The position numbers and the translations under genes were made by a program. This document shows, one piece after another, positions 25,999 through 35,169 of a stretch of DNA of 64,000 nt (position 1 is the first letter of the stretch; every line of letters starts with the position of its first letter). The stretch is from positions 2,108,001-2,172,000 of the forward strand of contig CP119313.1 of the NCBI GenBank assembly GCA_029202485.1, read 5' to 3'. Source of the stretch: Candidatus Pedobacter colombiensis. Its GTDB lineage: Bacteria; Bacteroidota; Bacteroidia; Sphingobacteriales; Sphingobacteriaceae. A model generated the notes under the pieces. It had not been told where the DNA came from and did no database searches. It saw only the letters and a list, made by a program, of their open reading frames with translations.

Positions 25999-27072
25999 AT
26001 GAAGAGCCTGAAAATTCTCGATTGGCCCCAAAAAAGATTTTATTCAGAAACACATCCATTTCACAAATGGAGTAGCCAATTAAAAGAGAGCGGAATAAAA
26101 GTAGAATTTTATTTTGACCATACTAACGAGGGTTTAAAAGATGCAGATTATTTGATTATACATTCCAGGTATTTTGAGGATGGCTGGCAAAATATCTTCA
26201 GGAGAACGGAAAAAAATGAAGAAGAGCTAATAAATTTTCTCATAGGAATTAAGAAAACTGTTGGAAAGCTGATTTGGTTTGATGCTGCTGACTCTACAGG
26301 ATCCAGCGATTTTCCGATTATAGAATTTGTAGATATCTTTCTGAAAAAACAGATTCTAAAAAATATTGATTACTATGCTGAAGGAAGAAATTTACGTATC
26401 TGGTTAAATAACAATGATTTTGAAGAAACACTTAGTGGTTTTAAACAGTGTTCAAAAGATCAGCTATACAAAATAAAAGTTGGCTGGAACATTGGTTTAA
26501 ATGATTACAGAACATACGGATATAAACTGACAAGGTTAAGTAATTATTTAAGCTATAATATTTATCCAAATAGATTCAGTGTAGTAGATAAGGAGAGAAA
26601 GTTTGATTTAATATTTCGCGGCACCACACATAATTCCGATGGTTTAGCTCAGGCAATTTCCTTTCAGAGAAACAAAGTAATAAGAATGTTTGATACACTG
26701 AATTTTCACACATTACGAGGCAATCCTGTCCCAAAAAACATATACTGGCAGGAGTTAAGGAATTCTAAGGTAAGTATCAGCCCTTTTGGCTGGGGAGAAA
26801 TATGCTACCGTGATTTTGAAACGCTCATTTCCGGCTCCTTGTTAATAAAACCATCTATGGAACACCTGGAAACATATCCAAATATATACATACCGAATGA
26901 AACATATATTCCGGTGGGTTGGAATTTGAATGATTTGGAAGAGAAATTGGAAGATTTGATAAACAATTATAGTTCTTATAGACATGTAGCAGAAAATGCT
27001 CAGGAATTATATAAAACAACTATTAATAATGCCGAATTATTTGTGAATAGAATAAAACGGATGATTAATTAA
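25999..27072 (+). CDS. Putative glycosyltransferase (GT-B, group 1-like)
   Basis: Protein of 357 residues, weakly similar in pattern to group-1 glycosyltransferases. The C-terminal half carries VSISPFGWGEICYRDFETLISGSLLIKP, resembling the nucleotide-sugar region with a Glu near a Gly-rich loop. It ends in helices with YRHVAENAQELYKTT, typical of these enzymes. The N-terminal half is not recognised. There are no membrane segments. Position in the capsule operon supports a transferase, but the assignment is moderate. Confidence 0.7.
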   Translation: MKSLKILDWPQKRFYSETHPFHKWSSQLKESGIKVEFYFDHTNEGLKDADYLIIHSRYFEDGWQNIFRRTEKNEEELINFLIGIKKTVGKLIWFDAADSTGSSDFPIIEFVDIFLKKQILKNIDYYAEGRNLRIWLNNNDFEETLSGFKQCSKDQLYKIKVGWNIGLNDYRTYGYKLTRLSNYLSYNIYPNRFSVVDKERKFDLIFRGTTHNSDGLAQAISFQRNKVIRMFDTLNFHTLRGNPVPKNIYWQELRNSKVSISPFGWGEICYRDFETLISGSLLIKPSMEHLETYPNIYIPNETYIPVGWNLNDLEEKLEDLINNYSSYRHVAENAQELYKTTINNAELFVNRIKRMIN

Positions 27073-27087
27073 TCAAATAAATTAAGT

Positions 27088-28377
27088 ATGAAATTTATTA
27101 CTGTTGTATTTATGATTTTGTATTTGTATGCATTATCATTTGGAGTCTTTTTTACTGAATTCTTTAGAATTCCCGCTCCCATATTGTTTGGTTTTCCATT
27201 GGTATTTGTTTTTAAAGAAGTTGGGTCTTCTTTTATGTATGTCAAAGAAATTCTGATTTTTTCCCTTGCATTTTTCTTTTATTACATAGTAGGGGTGGAT
27301 GACTATAAACTCTTCACTGTTAATATAACATCAATTCTCATTTGCGCACTTTATTTTAGCTATTTCGTTGGCCCAAATTCGGAGAGATTTAGGCTTTCTA
27401 TTCTGATATTCTTTTCTCTGCTTGCATTTTCCGCAACTGTTATGGTACTTAATCATTTTAACGAGAGTTATATTAATAGCCTAAGAGGACTGTTAGCCGG
27501 TCAGGAAGTCATTCAAAGCCCCTCTGGTATAGCAGCTTATCAATTTACTTTTGGATATCAGTTGGCTGCCCTTACTCCCTTCATTTTTATTTATGCGTAT
27601 TTATTTAAAAAAAGATGGCTAATTAAAGCTTTGGCACTATCAATTTGTCTCATTTTCATTTTTTTGGGTATGCAAAGGTCCGTGTTTGTCGGATTCATTG
27701 GTTCGGTCTTAATATTTTTGTTAATCTACTATAAGTATAAAGCTGTTTACATCATTGGTATAGCAGTACTTGCTAGCATACTATTATATACATATGTACT
27801 GAAAGATAGTTTTGATAGCAAAGGTAGGGGGGCTGAAAATATTATGGTTAAAAATGAGCAGGACGATGGTGAATATAACAGATCAATACTTCTTAAAGAG
27901 AATTTAAGAATCTATTCAGAATACCCCTATGGTCTTATATTTTATGGAAAAAACTGGGGCGACGTAATTTACCGTAATCAAGTATTTAGATCTGGGATTA
28001 CCTCGCATAACGCTTATGTGATGTTTTTTACTTATCTAGGCCCATTTCTTGGTTTTGGACTTCTTATAGCCTTATATTATAAAATAATTGGAGCATTTAA
28101 AAGCATTCTTAATCATGCACGAGAAAAAAAATATGCTTTACTTATTTGTTTGATTCTCTCTTTTTTAGCAGTTACTATTAATTCTTTATCACATAATGCC
28201 TGGCTTTTAAGCGCAGATGGTCCAACGGTTTTTTTATTTTTTAGTATACTACATTATCTGAAAATTCAAAAGAATAATAAACATTTAGAAGAAACCGAAA
28301 ATGTTAGGAATAATCACCCGGAAGTCCATATAAATTGGAAAATGAATGGTGAATTGGAAGATAGAATTTTAATATGA
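27088..28377 (+). CDS. O-antigen/capsule polymerase-like membrane protein (Wzy)
   Basis: Polytopic protein of 429 residues with about 10-12 hydrophobic segments and one larger polar loop (about 250-310), which includes EYPYGLIFYGKNWGD and SHNAYVMFFTYLG. The latter (SHNxY near a late helix) is typical of Wzy/O-antigen ligase-like proteins. Sequence is poorly conserved in this family, so identity rests on topology and context. The last codons overlap the next gene by 4 bases (ATGA), indicating coupling. Confidence 0.8.
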   Translation: MKFITVVFMILYLYALSFGVFFTEFFRIPAPILFGFPLVFVFKEVGSSFMYVKEILIFSLAFFFYYIVGVDDYKLFTVNITSILICALYFSYFVGPNSERFRLSILIFFSLLAFSATVMVLNHFNESYINSLRGLLAGQEVIQSPSGIAAYQFTFGYQLAALTPFIFIYAYLFKKRWLIKALALSICLIFIFLGMQRSVFVGFIGSVLIFLLIYYKYKAVYIIGIAVLASILLYTYVLKDSFDSKGRGAENIMVKNEQDDGEYNRSILLKENLRIYSEYPYGLIFYGKNWGDVIYRNQVFRSGITSHNAYVMFFTYLGPFLGFGLLIALYYKIIGAFKSILNHAREKKYALLICLILSFLAVTINSLSHNAWLLSADGPTVFLFFSILHYLKIQKNNKHLEETENVRNNHPEVHINWKMNGELEDRILI

Positions 28378-29447
28378 ATCGCCGCAAAATGAAAAAAAAA
28401 ATATTCTTTATAGTGGCTTCACTTGGAGCTGGTGGTTCAGAACGTGTTTTTTGGATTTTGTCGCAAGGATTTAATAAAAAACTCTATGATGTCAGCGTTG
28501 TGTTTTTAGATTCAAGTGATAAGTGTTTCTCTATGGATATAGAAGACGTTGATTTCATTGACCTCAAAACTTCAAAAGCATCTTTATCATTTTTTAAATT
28601 ACTTAAATTAATCAAAAAAGAAAAACCGTTTGCTGTATTTTCTACTACAGATCACATAAATATTCTGGTTGCATTAGTTTCGTTATTTGTGACTATACCT
28701 AATCTGATCGCCAGGGCATCTAATATTCCTAAGCAAATGAGACATTTTGATGGGTTAAAAGCAAAATTCTGGAACCTTTTTACTCAATTTTCTTATAAAA
28801 AATTCCACGTGGTTGTATGTCAATCCAAAGAAATGAAAGAAGCGATTGCTGAGGAATTTGACATCCCCGATGAAAAACTTGTCATAATTCCAAATCCTGT
28901 TTTATATACAGGTTTTATTAAAGAAAAAATCACTTCATCTGTTCAAAAGAAATTGATAATTGTTGCGCGTTTGGCAAAGGAGAAGGGATTTGACCGCTTA
29001 CTTAATATATTCAAAGAACTACCTGAAAATTATACCTTAACAATTGTTGGAGATGGACCATTAAGAACCGAAATCATTTCAAATGTAAAATCATTAAAGA
29101 TTGAAAACCGGATTTTTTTTTCAGGTCAAATTACAGAGGTAAACAGTCTCATTACAAAACATGATCTTATGGTACTCAGTTCATTTACTGAAGGCTTCCC
29201 CAACGTTGTATTGGAGTCATTATCGGTGGGCATACCAGTGGTTACCTTTAGGGTTGGGGGCGTTTCTGGCCTTATCCGAAATGGCTTTAATGGTTTTATT
29301 GTAGAGCAGGACAACCTTGAGGACTTTAAAAGGCAGATTCTAAAAGCTTGCTCAAAAAAATGGGATTCTTTGGCTATAAAAGAAGATGTCTATCAAAAAT
29401 GTGCTTTGGATAAGGTGGCTGTAAAATATGAGAACTTAATGGCTTAA
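28374..29447 (+). CDS. Family 4 glycosyltransferase
   Basis: GT-B glycosyltransferase of 357 residues. The N-terminal SLGAGGSERVFWILSQ acceptor-domain loop, VIIPNPV at the domain junction, IIVARLAKEKGFDRL and the C-terminal donor motif SSFTEGFPNVVLESLSVGIPVV (the E-x7-E pair) define GT4. It starts in the ATGA overlap with the polymerase gene. Confidence 0.92.
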   Translation: MNRRKMKKKIFFIVASLGAGGSERVFWILSQGFNKKLYDVSVVFLDSSDKCFSMDIEDVDFIDLKTSKASLSFFKLLKLIKKEKPFAVFSTTDHINILVALVSLFVTIPNLIARASNIPKQMRHFDGLKAKFWNLFTQFSYKKFHVVVCQSKEMKEAIAEEFDIPDEKLVIIPNPVLYTGFIKEKITSSVQKKLIIVARLAKEKGFDRLLNIFKELPENYTLTIVGDGPLRTEIISNVKSLKIENRIFFSGQITEVNSLITKHDLMVLSSFTEGFPNVVLESLSVGIPVVTFRVGGVSGLIRNGFNGFIVEQDNLEDFKRQILKACSKKWDSLAIKEDVYQKCALDKVAVKYENLMA

Positions 29448-29474
29448 CTGATTATAGATATAACAAATAAAATT

Positions 29475-31316
29475 ATGTGTGGTATATACGGATCGACTAT
29501 TAAATACAGTGATGAGATTATTAAAGCTAAATTGGCTAAAATCAATTTCCGGGGACCTGATTATTCGGCATTTCAGCAATTTGAAGGCCTTGTACTTGGA
29601 CACAATAGGTTATCTATAATAGATCTCGATCCCAGGTCTAATCAGCCATTTTCCTATCAACATCTTAAAATTGTTTTTAACGGTGAGATTTACAACTATC
29701 AAGATATTAAAACGAATCTACAAAAGAAAAGCTATCATTTTAATACCACATCAGATACAGAAGTTATCTGTGCTGCCTATTTGGAATATGGACCGGATTG
29801 TGTTAAACAATTTAATGGAATGTTTGCCTTTACCATTTATGATTCTATTAAGAAAGAGCTTTTTGGGGCAAGAGATAGATTTGGAAAGAAACCATTTTAT
29901 TTTAATCATAAAGGGACGGATTTTGAGTTTGCAAGCCAGCCATCTCAAATTAACACCGGAAGGTATTTAACGGTAGATGAACAGGCTATTAATGAGTATT
30001 TTATATGGGGGTATATTCCGGAGCCCAGATCAATCTGGAAAGAAGTTAAAAAGCTTCCGGCAGGACACTGTTTTAAATATGATCTTTATACTGGTTCTTT
30101 AAAAATAGATAAATATTGGGACCTGGATTATAAATGGGATAATAAGTTTGAAGGCAGTTATTTGAATGCAAAAGAAAAATTAGGAGGGATATTGTATGAT
30201 GCTGTTAAGATAAGAATGCAGTCGGATGTACCTTTAGGAGTGTTCCTTTCAGGAGGTATTGATTCTTCTTTAATAGCAGCTTTAGCTTCACAAATGGTGG
30301 GTCATGTTAAAACTTTCTCTATAAAATTTAATGAAAAAGGCTTTGATGAAAGCATATATGCTGAGAAAGTAGCTAAACATCTATCAACCGAACACCATGT
30401 TATCGAATGTAATTACGCCGAAGGCATTGAGCTTATTCATAATTACTCTAAATATTATGATGAGCCCTTTGCAGACTCTAGTGCAATACCTATGATGTTG
30501 TTAACCAAACATACTAAGAAACATGTAACGGTAGCATTGAGTGGCGATGCCGGCGATGAAGGATACCTTGGATATCACAGATATAAATGGATTAATACTA
30601 TTCAGTCATTATTTAGATTTTCTCTGCCCTTCAGACAAACTATAGCCTCAGTGATTAATCTTTCTCCAAATTATCGTCATAAACTGATCGCTATGGGGAT
30701 CTCCCTTAAAGATATAGAAACCTTATATGTTAAAATGCTGGGTGGCATGGAGAATTCCTGGGTGCTGGAAAAAGATCTGGGACTCAATAATCCCTTCATG
30801 CATATATTAACAAATCCAGCTAAACCACTATTGGAACGCATTTCTGATTTTGACATTAAAACATACCTGGTTGAAGACATCAATACTAAGGTAGATAGAG
30901 CTTCTATGGCTTTCTCTTTAGAGTCTAGATCTCCGCTTATGGATTACAGAATAATTGAATTTAGCAGAAGTTTGCCTAGTAGCTTTAAGTTTAATTACGG
31001 AACACAGAAGAAAATTATTAAAGACATTCTTTTTAACTCTGTACCTGCAAACTTTTTCAACAGGCCAAAAGCTGGTTTTACCATGCCACTTCAAGATTGG
31101 TTTAGGAATGAGTTAAAGGAATATGTTTTAGACCATCTTACTGTATCCGAATTAAAGAGTATTCCTGGTATAAATGTAAAAAGAACACAAGAAATTATTC
31201 AAGAGCATATGACCGGAAAATGGAACCGATCTCCTCAAATTTGGAAATTATTAGTGTTATCTCAATGGTTAAAAAAACAGAAAAACAAGTTAAGACCCGA
31301 AGCCATATTCGCTTAA
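29475..31316 (+). CDS. Asparagine synthase-like glutamine amidotransferase (AsnB family)
   Basis: Protein of 613 residues with the N-terminal nucleophile Cys2 (MCGIYGS), a class II glutaminase domain (to about 200, RGPDYSA and HNRLSIIDL) and a C-terminal synthetase domain with the ATP loop FLSGGIDSS and SGDAGDEGYLGYHRY. In polysaccharide loci such proteins (WbpS-type) amidate uronic acid carboxylates to uronamides. Here it lies between capsule glycosyltransferase and methyltransferase genes, so sugar amidation is more likely than asparagine synthesis, but this is inferred. Confidence 0.9.
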   Translation: MCGIYGSTIKYSDEIIKAKLAKINFRGPDYSAFQQFEGLVLGHNRLSIIDLDPRSNQPFSYQHLKIVFNGEIYNYQDIKTNLQKKSYHFNTTSDTEVICAAYLEYGPDCVKQFNGMFAFTIYDSIKKELFGARDRFGKKPFYFNHKGTDFEFASQPSQINTGRYLTVDEQAINEYFIWGYIPEPRSIWKEVKKLPAGHCFKYDLYTGSLKIDKYWDLDYKWDNKFEGSYLNAKEKLGGILYDAVKIRMQSDVPLGVFLSGGIDSSLIAALASQMVGHVKTFSIKFNEKGFDESIYAEKVAKHLSTEHHVIECNYAEGIELIHNYSKYYDEPFADSSAIPMMLLTKHTKKHVTVALSGDAGDEGYLGYHRYKWINTIQSLFRFSLPFRQTIASVINLSPNYRHKLIAMGISLKDIETLYVKMLGGMENSWVLEKDLGLNNPFMHILTNPAKPLLERISDFDIKTYLVEDINTKVDRASMAFSLESRSPLMDYRIIEFSRSLPSSFKFNYGTQKKIIKDILFNSVPANFFNRPKAGFTMPLQDWFRNELKEYVLDHLTVSELKSIPGINVKRTQEIIQEHMTGKWNRSPQIWKLLVLSQWLKKQKNKLRPEAIFA

Positions 31317-31440
31317 TTTCCTTTTATCGTTGTACTTTTTTGATTGTCATTTACATTTAAAAATATGTTTTAATTAAAAAAATGGAGTTCAGAAACCATT
31401 AAAAAAAACGAGACAGGAATAAAAATCAAAACTGAGAAAA

Positions 31441-32301
31441 ATGATACTAAAACGAACATTAAGACAGATTTTGCCGGATTTTGTTAAATCTAACATCCGT
31501 ACATTAATCAGGACAAAAGAATTAAAAGAATTCAATTTACTAAAAGGAGTAGATTGTTTCACAGAAAACTTAATGCCTAAGAAAAATACGTCTTTGTCTG
31601 ATATTTTCAATTCGGATGAGATCCGAACATTTTGGGAAGAGTCAAAAAAAGAAATAGATATTTTTAATGTCCCTAATGGATCAGGAGGTGTGAATCCGGG
31701 TGACAGAAGAGCTATATATTATCTCATCAACAAGTTTAGGCCAACATCTGTTCTGGAGATTGGAACTCATATAGGGGCGTCTACTATTAATATTGCTGCC
31801 GCTCTTTTTAAAAACCAGAAAATGGATGGTAATCCTGTTAATTTTACTACCCTTGACATCCGGGATGTGAATTCGACTTCAGAAAAACCATGGATAGAAT
31901 ATGGGACTAAATATGCGCCCATTCAAATGATAAATGAGTTAAATTATGGGGAAATTGTGAGCTTTGTTACGGGTAATTCGTTAAAATACTTAGAAAATAG
32001 TCGGGAGAGATTTGACTTTATATTCCTTGATGGGGATCATTCGGCAGCGACCGTATATAAGGAAATTCCATTAGCGCTAAAATCACTCAAAAAAAATGGA
32101 ATTATTTTGTTGCATGATTATTATCCCGATGGCAAACCTTTATGGTCTGATAACTTTACTATTTCAGGTCCTTATTTAGCTACCGAACGTCTTATTAAAG
32201 AAGGCGCTGATTTAGTTGTTTTACCTTTGGGTGCTTTACAATGGCCAACAAAATTTAATTCCAATATTACGAGTCTTGCATTATTAATGAGAAAAAATTA
32301 A
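31441..32301 (+). CDS. Class I SAM-dependent methyltransferase
   Basis: Protein of 286 residues. The SAM-binding motif VLEIGTHIGASTINIAAAL (about 100-120) and the FIFLDGDHSAATVYKEI segment match Methyltransf_24-type O-methyltransferases. An N-terminal extension of about 90 residues precedes the fold. It probably methylates a capsule sugar. It is preceded by a 124-bp A/T-rich gap after the AsnB-like gene with no hairpin seen. Confidence 0.85.
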   Translation: MILKRTLRQILPDFVKSNIRTLIRTKELKEFNLLKGVDCFTENLMPKKNTSLSDIFNSDEIRTFWEESKKEIDIFNVPNGSGGVNPGDRRAIYYLINKFRPTSVLEIGTHIGASTINIAAALFKNQKMDGNPVNFTTLDIRDVNSTSEKPWIEYGTKYAPIQMINELNYGEIVSFVTGNSLKYLENSRERFDFIFLDGDHSAATVYKEIPLALKSLKKNGIILLHDYYPDGKPLWSDNFTISGPYLATERLIKEGADLVVLPLGALQWPTKFNSNITSLALLMRKN

Positions 32302-32316
32302 TCTATCCAATTATTT

Positions 32317-33033
32317 ATGCTTTGTGTTAAAATTAAGGTCACACGTTTTTTAAACCGCAAAGTAGTTTGGTACAGTTCCAGACCTAGTATCTGGAACTGT
32401 TTAACTACTCTGTACAAGCAAAGTACTCATCGTAAACCTGTCTTAGGTTATAAACGAGAGAATTTTTTTACAAAAGTTGTAGATCTAGCTCAAGATGAAA
32501 ACCAGTTGCTGGCAAGCTTTGAAAAAAATACGAGTTATGAAATCAGAAGAGCCGAAAAAGAACATATCACTACCTCTGTAGAACTGAACGTTGAGCATTT
32601 TAAAAATTTTTACAATCAGTTTGCAAAAATAAAAGGCCTGGGTCTCTTAAATAACAGCATCAACCATTACGATGAGAACTTAGTCATTACAAAGGCTGAA
32701 TATGACGAAAAAGAAGTTGTGATGCATTCTTATATTATAGATAAGAGTTTAAAACGTGTAAGACTATTTCATTCAGCTTCCTTGTTCAGGAATGTAGCAG
32801 ATTCTCAGACGCGAGCAATTATTGGCCGTGCTAACCGCCTGCTTCATTTCATGGACATGAAATATTTCAAAAAGCTAGGCTTTATAGAATATGATTTAGG
32901 AGGCTATGCCATGGATACCAAGGATGAAATACTTTGCCAGATCAATAAATTTAAAGATAGTTTTGGCGGAAAATTAAAATTGGAAAGTGATTACCTGCCT
33001 TACCCGATGGTGTTAATATCAAAAATTATATAA
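32317..33033 (+). CDS. GNAT/FemAB-fold transferase (short)
   Basis: Protein of 238 residues with a GNAT/FemAB-like pattern: basic helix FEKNTSYEIRRAEKEH (as in the FemAB RR/KxI acyl-acceptor region), VVMHSYIIDKSLKRVRLFHSAS, and a late YFKKLGFIEYDLGGY. FemAB-type enzymes transfer amino acids from tRNA, or acyl groups, to cell-envelope amines. It is the most distant of the three such proteins in this locus. No membrane segment. Confidence 0.7.
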   Translation: MLCVKIKVTRFLNRKVVWYSSRPSIWNCLTTLYKQSTHRKPVLGYKRENFFTKVVDLAQDENQLLASFEKNTSYEIRRAEKEHITTSVELNVEHFKNFYNQFAKIKGLGLLNNSINHYDENLVITKAEYDEKEVVMHSYIIDKSLKRVRLFHSASLFRNVADSQTRAIIGRANRLLHFMDMKYFKKLGFIEYDLGGYAMDTKDEILCQINKFKDSFGGKLKLESDYLPYPMVLISKII

Positions 33034-33092
33034 AGATCATTGCGATTCTGAAAATATTTCATAGAGCACTTACTGCATTAAAATTGGATATT

Positions 33093-34001
33093 ATGTATAC
33101 TCCCGTAAAAAACAAATCCACAATAAATCTGATTGCTAAATTGTTCACAGCTGATAAATGGAATATAGGTTATGTATGGCAGACCCCTGAAAGTCTGATT
33201 TCAAACAAAGGACTTCTCTCCAAAATATCATGGTTAAAAGAAGACAGATCAGATTATTCTGCTGATCCTTTTGCAATAAAAATAGGTAATGATGTTTATA
33301 TCTATTACGAGGAGCTGAATTTTTGGGAGGGCAAAGGTAAAATTAGAGTAATTAAAAATTTTGACTTTAAAAATAAAGAAAAGGTGTCTGGGATTTTACC
33401 CGAAGGTATTCATTTGTCTTACCCGTATATTTTTAGAGAAGCATCAGATTTTTATTGCATACCAGAAACTTCTGAGGCCCTGGAAGTAGCTCTGTACAAG
33501 CTAAAACCAGAAGGTTGTACTCAGTTGCAAAAAAAAAGAGTTCTATTGGACGGTGCTGCCTATGTAGACAGTTCTTTAATATTTTATAAGGATAAGTATT
33601 GGATTTTTACCAGTATTTCACAAAAGAAGAATGAATTATATATTTTTTATGCAGATACATTAGATGGGGAGTTTACCGGACATGTTTCAAACCCAATAGC
33701 TGTGGAAAGTAAAGAATGTAGGGGAGCGGGAAACTTATTTATTGTTGACGGAGAACTTTACAGACCATCCCAAAATTCAAGCCGCCGTTACGGTGGGTCG
33801 ATAATGATTAATAAAATCACCAGACTTACTGAAAACGCTTTTTCACAAAAAACTGAATTTGAATTATCTCCGGAAGCACCTTATAATATGGGACTACATA
33901 CTATAAGTTTTGTGAATGACAGGATATTTTTGGATGGTAAAAGAAAAGTGTATTCTGCCATCATGCCTTTGAAAAAAATGGTAAGACGAATCCGTTCATA
34001 A
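33093..34001 (+). CDS. Beta-propeller protein resembling the GINT1 N-terminal / GH43-like domain
   Basis: About 302 residues from the ATG at 33093. Repeated blade-like strands are visible: SADPFAIKIGNDVYIYYEE, HLSYPYIFREASDFYCIPET, YVDSSLIFYKDKYWIFTS and RGAGNLFIVDGELYRPSQ. This pattern matches the five-bladed propeller found N-terminal in plant glucosamine inositolphosphorylceramide transferase and in bacterial formyltransferase neighbours. No signal peptide. The role in the locus is unknown; sugar binding or modification is a guess. Confidence 0.7.
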   Translation: MYTPVKNKSTINLIAKLFTADKWNIGYVWQTPESLISNKGLLSKISWLKEDRSDYSADPFAIKIGNDVYIYYEELNFWEGKGKIRVIKNFDFKNKEKVSGILPEGIHLSYPYIFREASDFYCIPETSEALEVALYKLKPEGCTQLQKKRVLLDGAAYVDSSLIFYKDKYWIFTSISQKKNELYIFYADTLDGEFTGHVSNPIAVESKECRGAGNLFIVDGELYRPSQNSSRRYGGSIMINKITRLTENAFSQKTEFELSPEAPYNMGLHTISFVNDRIFLDGKRKVYSAIMPLKKMVRRIRS

Positions 34002-34012
34002 TAATTTTTAAA

Positions 34013-35104
34013 ATGAATTCTCCTGCTCAAAAGTTACTATTTATTTCCATGTCCAATTATGCTGGCGGGGCAGAAAATATCTTACGTATGGCAGCGGCTG
34101 TAACGAATAATCCTTTAATTTTTCTCAAACGCTTATTTAATTCCCGTTTGCTTATACCTAAAGGACAAAGCGTACAATATTTAACAGAGGGGCCAATGTT
34201 GATTGGGTTTTTAATGCTTGTAAAAGCACTTTATCCTTACAGAAAGGGATATACAATTATAAGCACGCATCCTTATCTTAATTCATATTTAGGTTTGCTT
34301 AAACGTATAGGATACATAAAATCAAATTTGATTGTCCGTGAATGCACTTGCGTATTTACCCGTTACACCGGCGTTAAAAGATTAAGTTATCAGATTGCAT
34401 ATAAATTGGGTTATCCGGCAGTTAACTTAATCATATGTCAGACAGAAATAATGCGGAATCAACTGCTGAAACAAAATAAGTTTATTCCAAATGACAAAAT
34501 CCTAATTAAAGAAAATCCGATTGACTTAAATCAGATATTAAAAAAAGCTGAGGAGCCTTTATATGAGAATCTTGAGGATTCAGATTTTATTTGCACTGCA
34601 GGACGCCTGATTCCTGAAAAGGGTTTTTCAATATTAATACGTGCATTTGCAAATATTGCAGGTCAGTATAAAAATTTAAAACTATTGATTTTAGGGGAAG
34701 GTCGTGAACGAGAGCGGCTTCATAATTTAATAAAAGAAACCGGTCTGGAGGGACGGGTAATTCTCAAAGGCCACATTGATAATCCCGTTTCTTATTTTAA
34801 AAAAGCAAAACTATGTGTTGTTTCTTCTATTATAGAGGGATTTCCTAATGTTTTACTTGAAATGATGGCCGTAAATGACGCTGTTATTTCTACACTTTGT
34901 GCAGGTGGTATTGACGATATTCCATCAATTATTAAAGTAGAGGTCAACAACATTCAGGCCTTGTCACAGGCCATAAAGGCACTTATAATAGACAGGGAAA
35001 TAAATAAAGTGCCTGATAGAATGAAGTACCTGAAGAGTCGAACACCAAAAATCTTCATTAATTCTATTTTAAAAGAGGCAAAAAGAGTTAACTATCAATT
35101 TTGA
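34013..35104 (+). CDS. Family 4 glycosyltransferase
   Basis: GT-B enzyme of 363 residues. NYAGGAENILRMAA near the N-terminus, ICTAGRLIPEKGFSILIRAF, LLILGEGRERERL and VVSSIIEGFPNVLLEMMAVNDAVI (E-x7-E) are the family motifs. The start ATG lies 11 bp after the propeller gene. Confidence 0.92.
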   Translation: MNSPAQKLLFISMSNYAGGAENILRMAAAVTNNPLIFLKRLFNSRLLIPKGQSVQYLTEGPMLIGFLMLVKALYPYRKGYTIISTHPYLNSYLGLLKRIGYIKSNLIVRECTCVFTRYTGVKRLSYQIAYKLGYPAVNLIICQTEIMRNQLLKQNKFIPNDKILIKENPIDLNQILKKAEEPLYENLEDSDFICTAGRLIPEKGFSILIRAFANIAGQYKNLKLLILGEGRERERLHNLIKETGLEGRVILKGHIDNPVSYFKKAKLCVVSSIIEGFPNVLLEMMAVNDAVISTLCAGGIDDIPSIIKVEVNNIQALSQAIKALIIDREINKVPDRMKYLKSRTPKIFINSILKEAKRVNYQF

Positions 35105-35169
35105 CGATAGTTCTATATTCATAAATCAACGCTTTAAATAATCTTAATTCATTATTAAACCTTAATCGT

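Noticed and set aside
29671..29970. A 99-codon same-strand frame inside the AsnB-like gene
   Set aside because: It is out of frame with an intact 613-residue protein and shows no domain pattern.
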